Assembly: GCA_903856995.1 (NCBI GenBank)
Contig: CAIODK010000032.1
Coordinates: forward strand, 1-13,405
Direction: 5' to 3'
Length of the DNA stretch: 13,405 nucleotides
From: an uncultured Burkholderiales bacterium
GTDB lineage: Bacteria > Pseudomonadota > Gammaproteobacteria > Burkholderiales > Burkholderiaceae_C
How positions within the stretch are numbered: the stretch's first letter is position 1; each line of letters starts with the position of its first letter. The notes beneath the pieces were generated by a model that had not been told where the DNA came from, did no database searches, and was given only the letters and a program-made list of their open reading frames with translations. Both the position numbers and the translations under genes were made by a program. Of the stretch, positions 1-5,256 are shown one piece after another.

Positions 1-402
1 GAGGTTTGTAATTCGGCAAACCAACCTTCGTGATTCAAGCTGTTGAATGATTTCAGAGAGTAATTGAACATCCGGATTGAATTCCAGAACTAGCTCTAGC
101 GTTCCCCCACAGGGCAAGCCGAAGCGATGCGCTTCTTCTGCGGTAACGCCATATTTTCTAAGCTCGGGTTGCGTTGAGAGAAATTTTTTATCACCGCCTG
201 TGAACTCATGAATTAGGTCGTCTTCAATGCATCCGCCAGACACAGACCCTGCCACTGCACCTGTTTCGCATAAGGCCATGATGGAGCCAATGGGCCTAGG
301 TGAGGATCCCCATGTCCGTACCACTGTGGCTAAAAGAACGTTTTCTCCCATTTGTCGCCATGTGTGGATTGATCGCAAGACTGCTAAGTCAGAGTTTTCC
401 AT
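1..402 (-). CDS. XdhC/CoxI-family molybdoenzyme maturation factor, N-terminal part (truncated by the left edge)
   Basis: The minus strand is open from an ATG at 402 to base 1, exactly 134 codons, with no stop, so the gene runs off the window. A TAA codon lies directly upstream of the ATG in frame, which fixes the start. An AGGGA motif about 10 bases upstream is a usable ribosome binding site. The protein opens MENSDLAVLRSI and carries VVRTWGSSPRPIGS (around residues 27-40), then GSVSGGCIEDDL (around 54-65). This is the hallmark N-terminal XdhC_CoxI domain. Family members insert or protect sulfurated molybdenum cofactor in xanthine-dehydrogenase or CO-dehydrogenase-like hydroxylases. The NAD-binding-like C-terminal half is expected beyond the edge and cannot be checked. 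No molybdoenzyme subunit is visible here; any partner would lie to the left. Family assignment is firm; the client enzyme is unknown. Confidence 0.88.
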   Translation of the reverse strand, partial: MENSDLAVLRSIHTWRQMGENVLLATVVRTWGSSPRPIGSIMALCETGAVAGSVSGGCIEDDLIHEFTGGDKKFLSTQPELRKYGVTAEEAHRFGLPCGGTLELVLEFNPDVQLLSEIIQQLESRRLVCRITNL

Positions 403-526
403 TTATCTGATCCCTACGGATATGTGTACGTCAAACTGACTCGGTTATACAAGATTATCAAATTTTGCATCAGCTGGCATTCCCCCGTTTCTCAAAGCAG
501 TAAATAATTGAAAGACTTTGTTTTGA
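403..526. promoter_or_regulatory. Divergent intergenic region between the XdhC-family gene and the secreted hydrolase
   Basis: This 124-base AT-rich spacer must hold the 5' signals of two divergent genes. On the minus strand TATAAC (plus 444-449) would make a reasonable -10 with a leader of about 35 bases to the XdhC-family ATG, but no good -35 stands at 16-18 bases. On the plus strand TTGCAT (465-470) and an AT-rich stretch at 501-509 are weak candidates with poor spacing. I see no repeat or clear operator. Confidence 0.25.
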
Positions 527-1294
527 ATGGGGGGTATCTTGCTTAAAAGACTCTTTGGTTTTCTTCTTTGTCTAGGTGCTCACGCCGCATTGCATGCTGA
601 GGTGATTGCTGTCCCGTTCCTTGGGGACGATATTCCGACCGCGTATTGGTCTAAACCCAACGCAAGAGCGACCCTCATTTTTCTTCCAGGTGGGGACGGT
701 AGCTTTGGCATCGCTTCAAAAACTAACCCTCAGCCTACATGGCTTTTAAAAACACTGAGCGAAAAGGGTGATGAAGAGCTGGCAGTTGATTTGGTGTTTC
801 TAGATAGCAAAACATCACTGGGTTGGCAAAACGGAAATGTTGAACCTCGCAGAGGTCGTGCACATTTGGATCGACTAGCGGCCGTGATCGACTACTACTA
901 TCAAAAAAAACCGCAGCCCATTATTCTGATGGGGCATAGCAATGGGGCCATCAGCGTTGCGGAATTCTTGAATCAGGCGCCTGAGAGTCAAGCCAAGCTT
1001 GGTGGTGTCATTTTTAGCGGAGGTAGGAATGAAACGATGGTCACTGCAGCGCTGCACGTGCCTGTACAAGTGCTGCATCACAAAGAGGACTCCAACGGCT
1101 GGACCCGTTTCGACAAGGCCAAAGCGTTGTACCTTGACCTGAAATCTAAAAATTCATCCTCGACGGAATTGGCCGTTGTGGAGGGCGGATTCGATGAAGG
1201 CAATCCCGCTAACAGTGGACGACACATGTATGCGGGTTCCCTTGCCCAGGCAGGTGAGTTTGTGCAACGCTTCATCGTAAAAAGCCTCCCGTGA
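527..1294 (+). CDS. Secreted alpha/beta-hydrolase-like protein, substrate unknown
   Basis: The 255-residue protein starts with basic KR (7-8), a hydrophobic stretch and a likely signal-peptidase site after ALHA (residue 24), so it should be exported to the periplasm or outside. The mature part has a strand-turn IFLPGGDGS near 51-59 (possible oxyanion-hole region). The nucleophile elbow GHSNG at 136-140 places the serine at 138. Asp188 (in HHKED) and His233 (in GRHMY) are well placed to complete a Ser-Asp-His triad. The fold assignment follows from that order; I do not recognise a named esterase, lipase or peptidase family. The ATG at 527 has little Shine-Dalgarno upstream. A TTG at 539 in the same frame has a G-run just before it (529-534) and gives a neater signal peptide, so the true start may be 539. 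It is more AT-rich than the genes to the right. Neighbours give no functional clue. Confidence 0.75.
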   Translation: MGGILLKRLFGFLLCLGAHAALHAEVIAVPFLGDDIPTAYWSKPNARATLIFLPGGDGSFGIASKTNPQPTWLLKTLSEKGDEELAVDLVFLDSKTSLGWQNGNVEPRRGRAHLDRLAAVIDYYYQKKPQPIILMGHSNGAISVAEFLNQAPESQAKLGGVIFSGGRNETMVTAALHVPVQVLHHKEDSNGWTRFDKAKALYLDLKSKNSSSTELAVVEGGFDEGNPANSGRHMYAGSLAQAGEFVQRFIVKSLP

Positions 1295-1323
1295 AGGTGT
1301 TTGTGCATTGCAAGGGGTCATTC

Positions 1324-1363
1324 TTGACATTTATCCACAAAAATGTCGAAAGAGGTGCATAAT
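1324..1363 (+). promoter_or_regulatory. Putative promoter/operator region of the RRM gene
   Basis: A perfect -35-like TTGACA lies at 1324-1329 and a -10-like CATAAT at 1358-1363. They are 28 bases apart, too far to form one sigma-70 promoter. Either CATAAT works with a poor -35 or an activator is needed. A second -10-like TATAAA follows at 1378-1383, also without a good -35. The TTGACA overlaps the inverted repeat described separately, so a protein binding there would affect any promoter using it. Confidence 0.3.
1326..1347. promoter_or_regulatory. Perfect 7-bp inverted repeat enclosing a consensus DnaA box
   Basis: GACATTT (1326-1332) and AAATGTC (1341-1347) are perfect reverse complements separated by 8 bases. 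TTATCCACA at 1331-1339 matches the classical 9-base DnaA box exactly and starts within the left arm. The sequence match is direct. DnaA or dyad-binding-protein occupancy is inference. A single box without AT-rich repeats or dnaA/dnaN nearby is not an origin; a regulatory or chance site is more likely. Confidence 0.4.
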
Positions 1364-1364
1364 C

Positions 1365-1395
1365 CTTGCGTGCTCGTTATAAAGACGAGCGCAAG
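1365..1395 (+). promoter_or_regulatory. Stem-loop in the leader of the RRM gene
   Basis: CTTGC (1365-1369) pairs with GCAAG (1391-1395) and GCTCGT (1372-1377) with ACGAGC (1385-1390). The result is an 11-bp stem with a 2-base bulge (1370-1371) and a 7-base loop, TATAAAG. It lies about 100 bases upstream of the ATG. It could shape the 5' end of the mRNA if transcription starts near 1365; a start inside the stem would abolish it. No T-tract follows, so it is not a terminator. Confidence 0.4.
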
Positions 1396-1481
1396 TTAGT
1401 GATAGGTCAGTTTCGCGCGCTACGGCGTTACTTCTCGGGTTTGTTGTGCTTTCGGGACCCCATCGCTTTTTTTTTGTATCT

Positions 1482-1487
1482 AAGGAG
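1482..1487 (+). promoter_or_regulatory. Strong Shine-Dalgarno of the RRM gene
   Basis: AAGGAG stands 5 bases before the ATG at 1493, preceded by a nine-T run (about 1467-1475). It is the best ribosome binding site in the window and fits a highly expressed small protein. GTCCC next to it (1487-1491) could pair with GGGAC at 1454-1458 and partly hide the site. Confidence 0.7.
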
Positions 1488-1492
1488 TCCCC

Positions 1493-1867
1493 ATGGGCAA
1501 TAAACTTTACGTCGGCAATTTGCCATACACAGTTCGTGACAGCGATCTCGAGCAGTCATTTGGCGAATTCGGTGCTGTCACTAGCGCTAAAGTCATGATG
1601 GAGCGCGACACTGGCCGCTCTAAAGGTTTCGGCTTTGTCGAAATGGGCAGCGATGCTGAAGCGCAAGCTGCTATCGAAGGCATGAACGGTCAGTCGTTGG
1701 GCGGCCGTAGCATCACAGTGAACGAAGCTCGCCCAATGGAGGCACGTCCTCCACGTACAGGCGGCGGCGGCTACGGTGGTGGCGATCGCTCCGGCGGTGG
1801 CGGCTACGGTGGTGGCGACCGTTCAGGCGGTGGCGGCTACGGTGGTGGCGGTCGCGGCGGTTACTAA
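1493..1867 (+). CDS. Glycine-rich RRM RNA-binding protein
   Basis: This 124-residue cytoplasmic protein is one RNA recognition motif plus a Gly-rich tail. RNP2 is LYVGNL at residues 5-10 and RNP1 is KGFGFVEM at 44-51, both canonical with the aromatic residues that stack on RNA bases. From residue 90 the tail repeats the 11-mer GGGGYGGGDRS almost three times and ends RGGY, resembling RGG/GY low-complexity tails. Proteins of this layout are known in cyanobacteria (Rbp) and betaproteobacteria, where several are cold- or stress-induced and bind single-stranded RNA; the target here is unknown. Start choice is fixed by a strong AAGGAG and by the RRM beginning at residue 4. The gene has its own long 5' region and its own terminator, so it is probably monocistronic. 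Family assignment is very secure. Confidence 0.96.
   Translation: MGNKLYVGNLPYTVRDSDLEQSFGEFGAVTSAKVMMERDTGRSKGFGFVEMGSDAEAQAAIEGMNGQSLGGRSITVNEARPMEARPPRTGGGGYGGGDRSGGGGYGGGDRSGGGGYGGGGRGGY
1760..1858 (+). repeat. 33-bp in-frame tandem repeat in the RRM gene tail
   Basis: Three near-identical 33-base units, each encoding GGGGYGGGDRS or a close variant, lie head to tail. Units two and three are almost identical at DNA level and differ mainly at the Asp-Arg-Ser codons. Such an array can gain or lose units by slippage or recombination without breaking the frame, so tail length may vary between strains. Confidence 0.85.
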
Positions 1868-1885
1868 GCCCTGCAGATCCCTTGT

Positions 1886-1902
1886 CTCAGCCTTGCGCTG
1901 AG
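1886..1902 (+). other. Small hairpin between the RRM stop and the main terminator
   Basis: CTCAGC (1886-1891) and GCTGAG (1897-1902) form a perfect 6-bp stem with a 5-base loop. It has no T-tract of its own and stands just before the strong terminator, so it may protect the 3' end of the mRNA. Confidence 0.4.
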
Positions 1903-1908
1903 TACACC

Positions 1909-1945
1909 AAAAAGGCTTCGCAACTTCGGTTGCGAAGCCTTTTTT
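1909..1945. terminator. Strong bidirectional intrinsic terminator with a TTCG loop
   Basis: GGCTTCGCAAC (1914-1924) pairs perfectly with GTTGCGAAGCC (1929-1939) around a TTCG tetraloop. Five A bases (1909-1913) precede and six T bases (1940-1945) follow, extending the stem to 16 bp. It ends the RRM transcript on the plus strand. Read from the other strand it also has a T-tract, so it should end the 81-aa ORF that converges from the right. Confidence 0.95.
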
Positions 1946-1957
1946 CATGGCTCTCTT

Positions 1958-2203
1958 TTAATGCGTTTTGACAACGCTATTGACCCAGTCGAGGCCTTTT
2001 GAAATTGCAAAGTTGGCTGCGTCTGCGTGACTGGCAAAGTGATCGGTGAAGCACATTACGCGGTCGGTGCGCGCGCTGCCGCTGCCACTGGCGACAGACA
2101 CTTGGGCCGCAAAGCGGCCACTGGGCAAGGTGCGCGGGCAGGCTGCAATGCAGTATTTACCGAGAGTGATGGAGTTATTTTGAATACGAATAGCGGGAAT
2201 CAT
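1958..2203 (-). CDS. Small protein of unknown function (81 aa)
   Basis: The minus-strand ORF encodes 81 residues beginning MIPAIRIQNN, with a central block LPSGRFAAQVSVASG (26-40) and then SGSARTDRVMCF (41-52). Its tail reads HADAANFAISKGLDWV (59-74). That tail looks like a short helix ending in Trp, as in several small conserved Burkholderiales proteins that I cannot name. It has no signal peptide or membrane segment and is probably cytosolic. The stop is 12 bases from a bidirectional terminator, which supports a real transcription unit. The Shine-Dalgarno is weak (AAGA about 5 bases upstream). A 120-aa ORF on the opposite strand (2027-2389) overlaps most of it and cannot be fully excluded. 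No function is offered. Confidence 0.6.
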   Translation of the reverse strand: MIPAIRIQNNSITLGKYCIAACPRTLPSGRFAAQVSVASGSGSARTDRVMCFTDHFASHADAANFAISKGLDWVNSVVKTH

Positions 2204-2234
2204 GAAAATCTTAGAAAAATAGAACGACGGAACA

Positions 2235-2305
2235 TAGCCCTGAAAGGGCTAGTAGAAATACGCGAAGAAGTGGGGATTTACTTAAATGCCCCTTTGCTAA
2301 GGGGC
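2235..2305. other. Cluster of short inverted repeats upstream of the 81-aa ORF
   Basis: TAGCCC (2235-2240) and GGGCTA (2246-2251) form a 6-bp hairpin. Further on, GCCCC (2288-2292) pairs with GGGGC (2301-2305). The same CCCC could instead pair with GGGG (2272-2275), extended by ATTTA/TAAAT. The two structures exclude each other. No poly-T tract follows on either strand, so a normal terminator is unlikely; a leader structure or degenerate terminator after the Bug-family gene is possible. Apart from these, the 193-base gap 2204-2396 shows nothing I can name. Confidence 0.3.
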
Positions 2306-2396
2306 TGGCACGGCAATGTAGAGGTGCGTGCTAGAAGTCGACTAAAGCGATCGGATATTGTAGCAGGCTTTGCTCTTATGAGCTTTTGAGACCTGA

Positions 2397-3374
2397 TTAG
2401 TCGACTTTGCCAATGCGTTGCACCAGTCCTGCCATGTCTTTTGCATCGGTTTGTACATAGCGTTCAAACTCGGGCATGTCTTGGAACATGAACGAGGTGC
2501 CTGCTGCAACGATGGATTGATTGGCTCGGGTATCGGTGGCTGCGAACTTGGCGGCTTGTCGCAGTTTCTCGACCACCGCGGGCGGTGTGTTGGCTGGTAC
2601 AAATAAACCCGCCCACTGCGCGTAGGCGATAGGCACACCTAACTCTTTCAGGCTGGGGACGTCAGGCATTGCAGTTAATCGGCCATCACCCCAATGTGCC
2701 AATGCGCGCAATTTACCGGCTTTAATTTGTTGCATCACGCTGGCAGGTCCGGTGGACAAGGCTTCGATTTGCCCAGACAACAAGGCCATGACTGCTGGGC
2801 CTGCGCCGGTGTAGGGCACGTGCAGCATGTGGGTGGCTGTGGCGACCTTGAGTTGCTCCATGGGCACATGCATGGTGCCATAGTTGCCGGATGAGCCGAA
2901 GGACACTTTGGCTGGGTTGTTTTTTACAAATGCAATGAATTCAGCATAGGTTTTCCAGGGGCTGTCTGCGTTCACCACAAGTACCGTGGGGTCTGCACTG
3001 AAGCGTGCGATAGGTTTGAGTTGATCGAGCTGGAACAGAGGTGTCCGCTTGAGGACCTTGTCTGCTTCGGGAAGCACGACCAAGGATGACAAAGCCATGA
3101 GCACGGTATAGCCATCTGGCTTGGACTTTGCAACTTGCGCCATGCCAATGCCACCGCCCGCACCCCCTTTGTTTTCCACGATCACCGCTTGCTTCAGGTA
3201 GCGTCCCATGGCCTCGGCCACGGGGCGACCTACTGCATCTGCGACGCCGCCGGGTGGGAAAGGGACCAGCATGGTGATGGGGCGGGTCGGGTAGTCTTCT
3301 TGCGCGAATGCCGTGAGCGCAGAGGTTGTGACCACCAAGGCCAGTGTTTTGAGCAGGGCTGTGCGACGTGTCAT
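2397..3374 (-). CDS. Bug/TctC-family periplasmic solute-binding protein
   Basis: The 325-residue protein has an N-terminal signal (MTRRTALLKT, hydrophobic core, likely cleavage after TAFA at residue 24). It is followed by YPTRPITMLVPFPPGGVAD (28-46), the diagnostic start of Bug receptors; Asp46 normally touches the ligand carboxylate. Later blocks GSSGNYGTMH and VPYTGAGPAVMALLSGQ are also typical. Bug proteins bind carboxylates or aromatic acids for tripartite tricarboxylate transporters, but many are orphans. No TctA or TctB membrane subunit is present here, so this one probably shares a distant transporter or acts as a sensor. An AAAGG site stands 5 bases before the ATG. It begins 15 bases after the FAH-family gene, so co-transcription and a linked substrate are likely. 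Ligand cannot be read from sequence. Confidence 0.93.
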   Translation of the reverse strand: MTRRTALLKTLALVVTTSALTAFAQEDYPTRPITMLVPFPPGGVADAVGRPVAEAMGRYLKQAVIVENKGGAGGGIGMAQVAKSKPDGYTVLMALSSLVVLPEADKVLKRTPLFQLDQLKPIARFSADPTVLVVNADSPWKTYAEFIAFVKNNPAKVSFGSSGNYGTMHVPMEQLKVATATHMLHVPYTGAGPAVMALLSGQIEALSTGPASVMQQIKAGKLRALAHWGDGRLTAMPDVPSLKELGVPIAYAQWAGLFVPANTPPAVVEKLRQAAKFAATDTRANQSIVAAGTSFMFQDMPEFERYVQTDAKDMAGLVQRIGKVD

Positions 3375-3389
3375 GGTGGCCTTTGTGAG

Positions 3390-4262
3390 TTAGATGAATT
3401 TGTTTTCGATGTGGCCAATGCCATCGATCTCAACGCGCACCACATCGCCCTTTTGCAGGTAGCGCGGAGGCTTCAACCCCATACCGACACCTGCGGGTGT
3501 GCCTGTGGCGATGATGTCACCAGGGTACAAGGTGATACCGCGAGAGATGGTTTCAATCAAGCTTGGGATGTCAAAAATCATGTTTTCGGTGGGACCGTCT
3601 TGGCGTTGCTCGCCATTCACCACCCCACGCACGCGTGTGCGTGTGCCATCTATTTCATCGGCCGTCACCAGCCACGGGCCCATGGGGCAGAACGTGTCGA
3701 ATGATTTGCCCATATCCCATTGCTGGTGGCGCATCTGCACATCGCGGGCGGTCACATCGTTGACGATGGTGTAGCCGTAGATGTGCTTCATGGCATCTGC
3801 CGCTTTGATGTTCTTGCCGCCTTGGCCAATGATGACCGCCAACTCGGACTCGTAGTCAATCTGGTCAGAGATGTCTGCGCCAGGCAGATGTACATCGTCA
3901 AACGGACCCACCACGCATTCAGGCACTTTGGTGAAGACGATGGGCCACGCTTGCGTGTTGGTGTTGCTGTCTTTGAACACCGACGCTGACAGCTCTTTGG
4001 CGTGCTCATGGTAGTTGCGACCCACGCACCAAATGTTTCGACGAGGCAGGGGAATGGGGGCTTCTAAATGCACATCCGTCACAGCCACGCTGTGGCTGGT
4101 TAAGGGAGGTAGTTGGCCGCCGGCCATGACGGTTTCAATCAACTGTAGTGCGCCGTATTGGGCAACTTCGGATGTGACATCAAACGCGGTGACGTGGCGC
4201 CCATCGGCAGAGACTTGGCCCACGTGGCGTTGGTTGTGATGGCGGTAGGTGGCAATGCGCAC
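3390..4262 (-). CDS. Fumarylacetoacetate-hydrolase-family enzyme
   Basis: This 290-residue cytosolic enzyme shows GRNYHEH at 81-87, the metal-ligand set Glu138 and Glu140 (DYESEL) with Asp169 (VNDVTARD), Lys186 in GKSFDTF, and TGTPAGVG at 253-260. All are hallmarks of the FAH fold that uses Mg2+ or Ca2+ to cleave or isomerise beta-diketo or oxo acids. Family members include fumarylpyruvate hydrolase, 2-hydroxyhepta-2,4-diene-1,7-dioate isomerase and 5-oxopent-3-ene-tricarboxylate decarboxylase, and sequence alone does not separate them. Translation begins at a GTG (4262-4260) with GGGAG 6 bases upstream; the next residues are RIATYR. The downstream Bug-family receptor suggests uptake of a related acid. 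The 91-base gap to the upstream permease gene leaves room for a separate promoter, but I find no clear one. Confidence 0.9.
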   Translation of the reverse strand: MRIATYRHHNQRHVGQVSADGRHVTAFDVTSEVAQYGALQLIETVMAGGQLPPLTSHSVAVTDVHLEAPIPLPRRNIWCVGRNYHEHAKELSASVFKDSNTNTQAWPIVFTKVPECVVGPFDDVHLPGADISDQIDYESELAVIIGQGGKNIKAADAMKHIYGYTIVNDVTARDVQMRHQQWDMGKSFDTFCPMGPWLVTADEIDGTRTRVRGVVNGEQRQDGPTENMIFDIPSLIETISRGITLYPGDIIATGTPAGVGMGLKPPRYLQKGDVVRVEIDGIGHIENKFI

Positions 4263-4353
4263 AAAGGGCTCCCAGATAAATATTGAATCAGGCGAATGCT
4301 ACGGCGTGTGGCCACTCCTGAGAAGCACCGCCTGTCATCTGTATGACTCTGGG

Positions 4354-5256
4354 TTAGCCTGCGCGTTGACGCCCCACCAAGCCCGACGCCAAAGCCGTGC
4401 CCAACACAATCACGAGGCCACAGACCATCATCCAATGCGTGACGACTTCGTCTAGGAACACCACGCCGATCAGGTTCGCGAACACCGGAATCAAATAGGT
4501 GACGGTCATGGCGCGTGCAGGGCCTGTGCGCGTCATCAAACGAAAATACAGGACATATGCCAAGGCTGTGCACAGCAAGCCAGCGATGCCCAGCGCGCCC
4601 CAAGCGTGCCAGGTGGGCGTCTCGGTGGGCCACGTCAATAAGGCGGGCAAGCAGAGCCCCAAGCTGGCGCCCCACAAACTCCCTGTGGTCGTGACGAGGG
4701 AGGGCACGTTGTGCAAATACCGTTTGGTGAAGCTGCCGGCGATGCCGTAACACAAGGTCGCGACCAAGCACGCCACCACCGCCAAACCTGAGCCGCCTGA
4801 TTGGAAGGACACGCCCCCCGGTACCTCGCTGGCCAGCAATACCACCCCTGTGAATCCCAGTGCCAAGCCCAATGCCCGCGTTGCATTAAGCCTGTCGCCC
4901 AACCAAAACCAAGCAATGAGGGCACCAAACAAAGGTGTGGTGGCGTTCAGGATGGACGACATGCCCGTGCTGATGTGCATCAGCGCATAGGCGTAGCAAG
5001 CGAAGGGAATGCCTGAGTTTAGGAGCCCAGACAAAAACGCGGGGCGCCAATGCTGCTGAAGCACAGCCACCTCTCTACGCCAGATCAATACCGGCGTGAG
5101 CATGAGGGCGGCCAAGGTGACGCGCACCCAGGCGGTGGGGAAAGGCCCAAAGTCATGTGCACCTTCGCGCATGAACAAAAATGACGCCCCCCACAACAAG
5201 GCCAACAACACAAACTCAGGCACCCAGACGCGCCAGTGCAAAGCAGGCGCCGTCAT
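4354..5256 (-). CDS. EamA/DMT-superfamily permease
   Basis: The 300-residue inner-membrane protein is two EamA repeats of about five membrane segments each. The first repeat starts LLALLWGASFLFMREG (around 18-32). The second covers roughly 157-290 and contains TYLIPVFANLIGVVFLDE (253-270), the signature near the end of many DMT exporters. Relatives export amino acids or other small metabolites (RhaT/YdcZ/RarD-like), but substrate is unpredictable here. The frame extends upstream to 5352. The ATG at 5256 is preferred because it overlaps the stop of the methyltransferase gene as ATGA and gives normal family length, whereas the extension would read back through conserved coding of that gene. Translational coupling with the DNA-repair gene follows; a functional link is not obvious. 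Confidence 0.9.
   Translation of the reverse strand: MTAPALHWRVWVPEFVLLALLWGASFLFMREGAHDFGPFPTAWVRVTLAALMLTPVLIWRREVAVLQQHWRPAFLSGLLNSGIPFACYAYALMHISTGMSSILNATTPLFGALIAWFWLGDRLNATRALGLALGFTGVVLLASEVPGGVSFQSGGSGLAVVACLVATLCYGIAGSFTKRYLHNVPSLVTTTGSLWGASLGLCLPALLTWPTETPTWHAWGALGIAGLLCTALAYVLYFRLMTRTGPARAMTVTYLIPVFANLIGVVFLDEVVTHWMMVCGLVIVLGTALASGLVGRQRAG

Noticed and set aside
227..439. Plus-strand ORF of 70 aa at the left edge
   Set aside because: It is antisense to the XdhC-family gene, whose conserved motifs decide the strand; the plus frame shows no family features.
1326..1347. Replication origin at the DnaA box
   Set aside because: Only one box, no AT-rich unwinding repeats, and no dnaA, dnaN, gidA or parAB nearby.
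1437..1475. Intrinsic terminator or attenuator before the RRM gene (GGGT/ACCC followed by a T-run)
   Set aside because: Only four Watson-Crick pairs, extended by two wobbles, with six bases between stem and T-run; too weak to call.
1760..1858. CRISPR-like array
   Set aside because: The 33-base units are contiguous, without spacers, and encode the Gly-rich tail in frame.
2027..2389. Plus-strand ORF of 120 aa overlapping the 81-aa minus-strand ORF
   Set aside because: Its N-terminal half is low-complexity Ala/Gly sequence mirroring the minus gene, there is no good ribosome binding site, and nothing is recognisable. The C-terminal third looks somewhat protein-like, so doubt remains.
3135..3704. 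Plus-strand ORF of 189 aa
   Set aside because: It runs antisense across the junction of the Bug and FAH-family genes and is Cys/His-rich in the manner of antisense frames.
4139..4771. Minus-strand ORF of 210 aa
   Set aside because: It is out of frame with the EamA permease and FAH genes it overlaps and is rich in Arg and His; a shadow frame.
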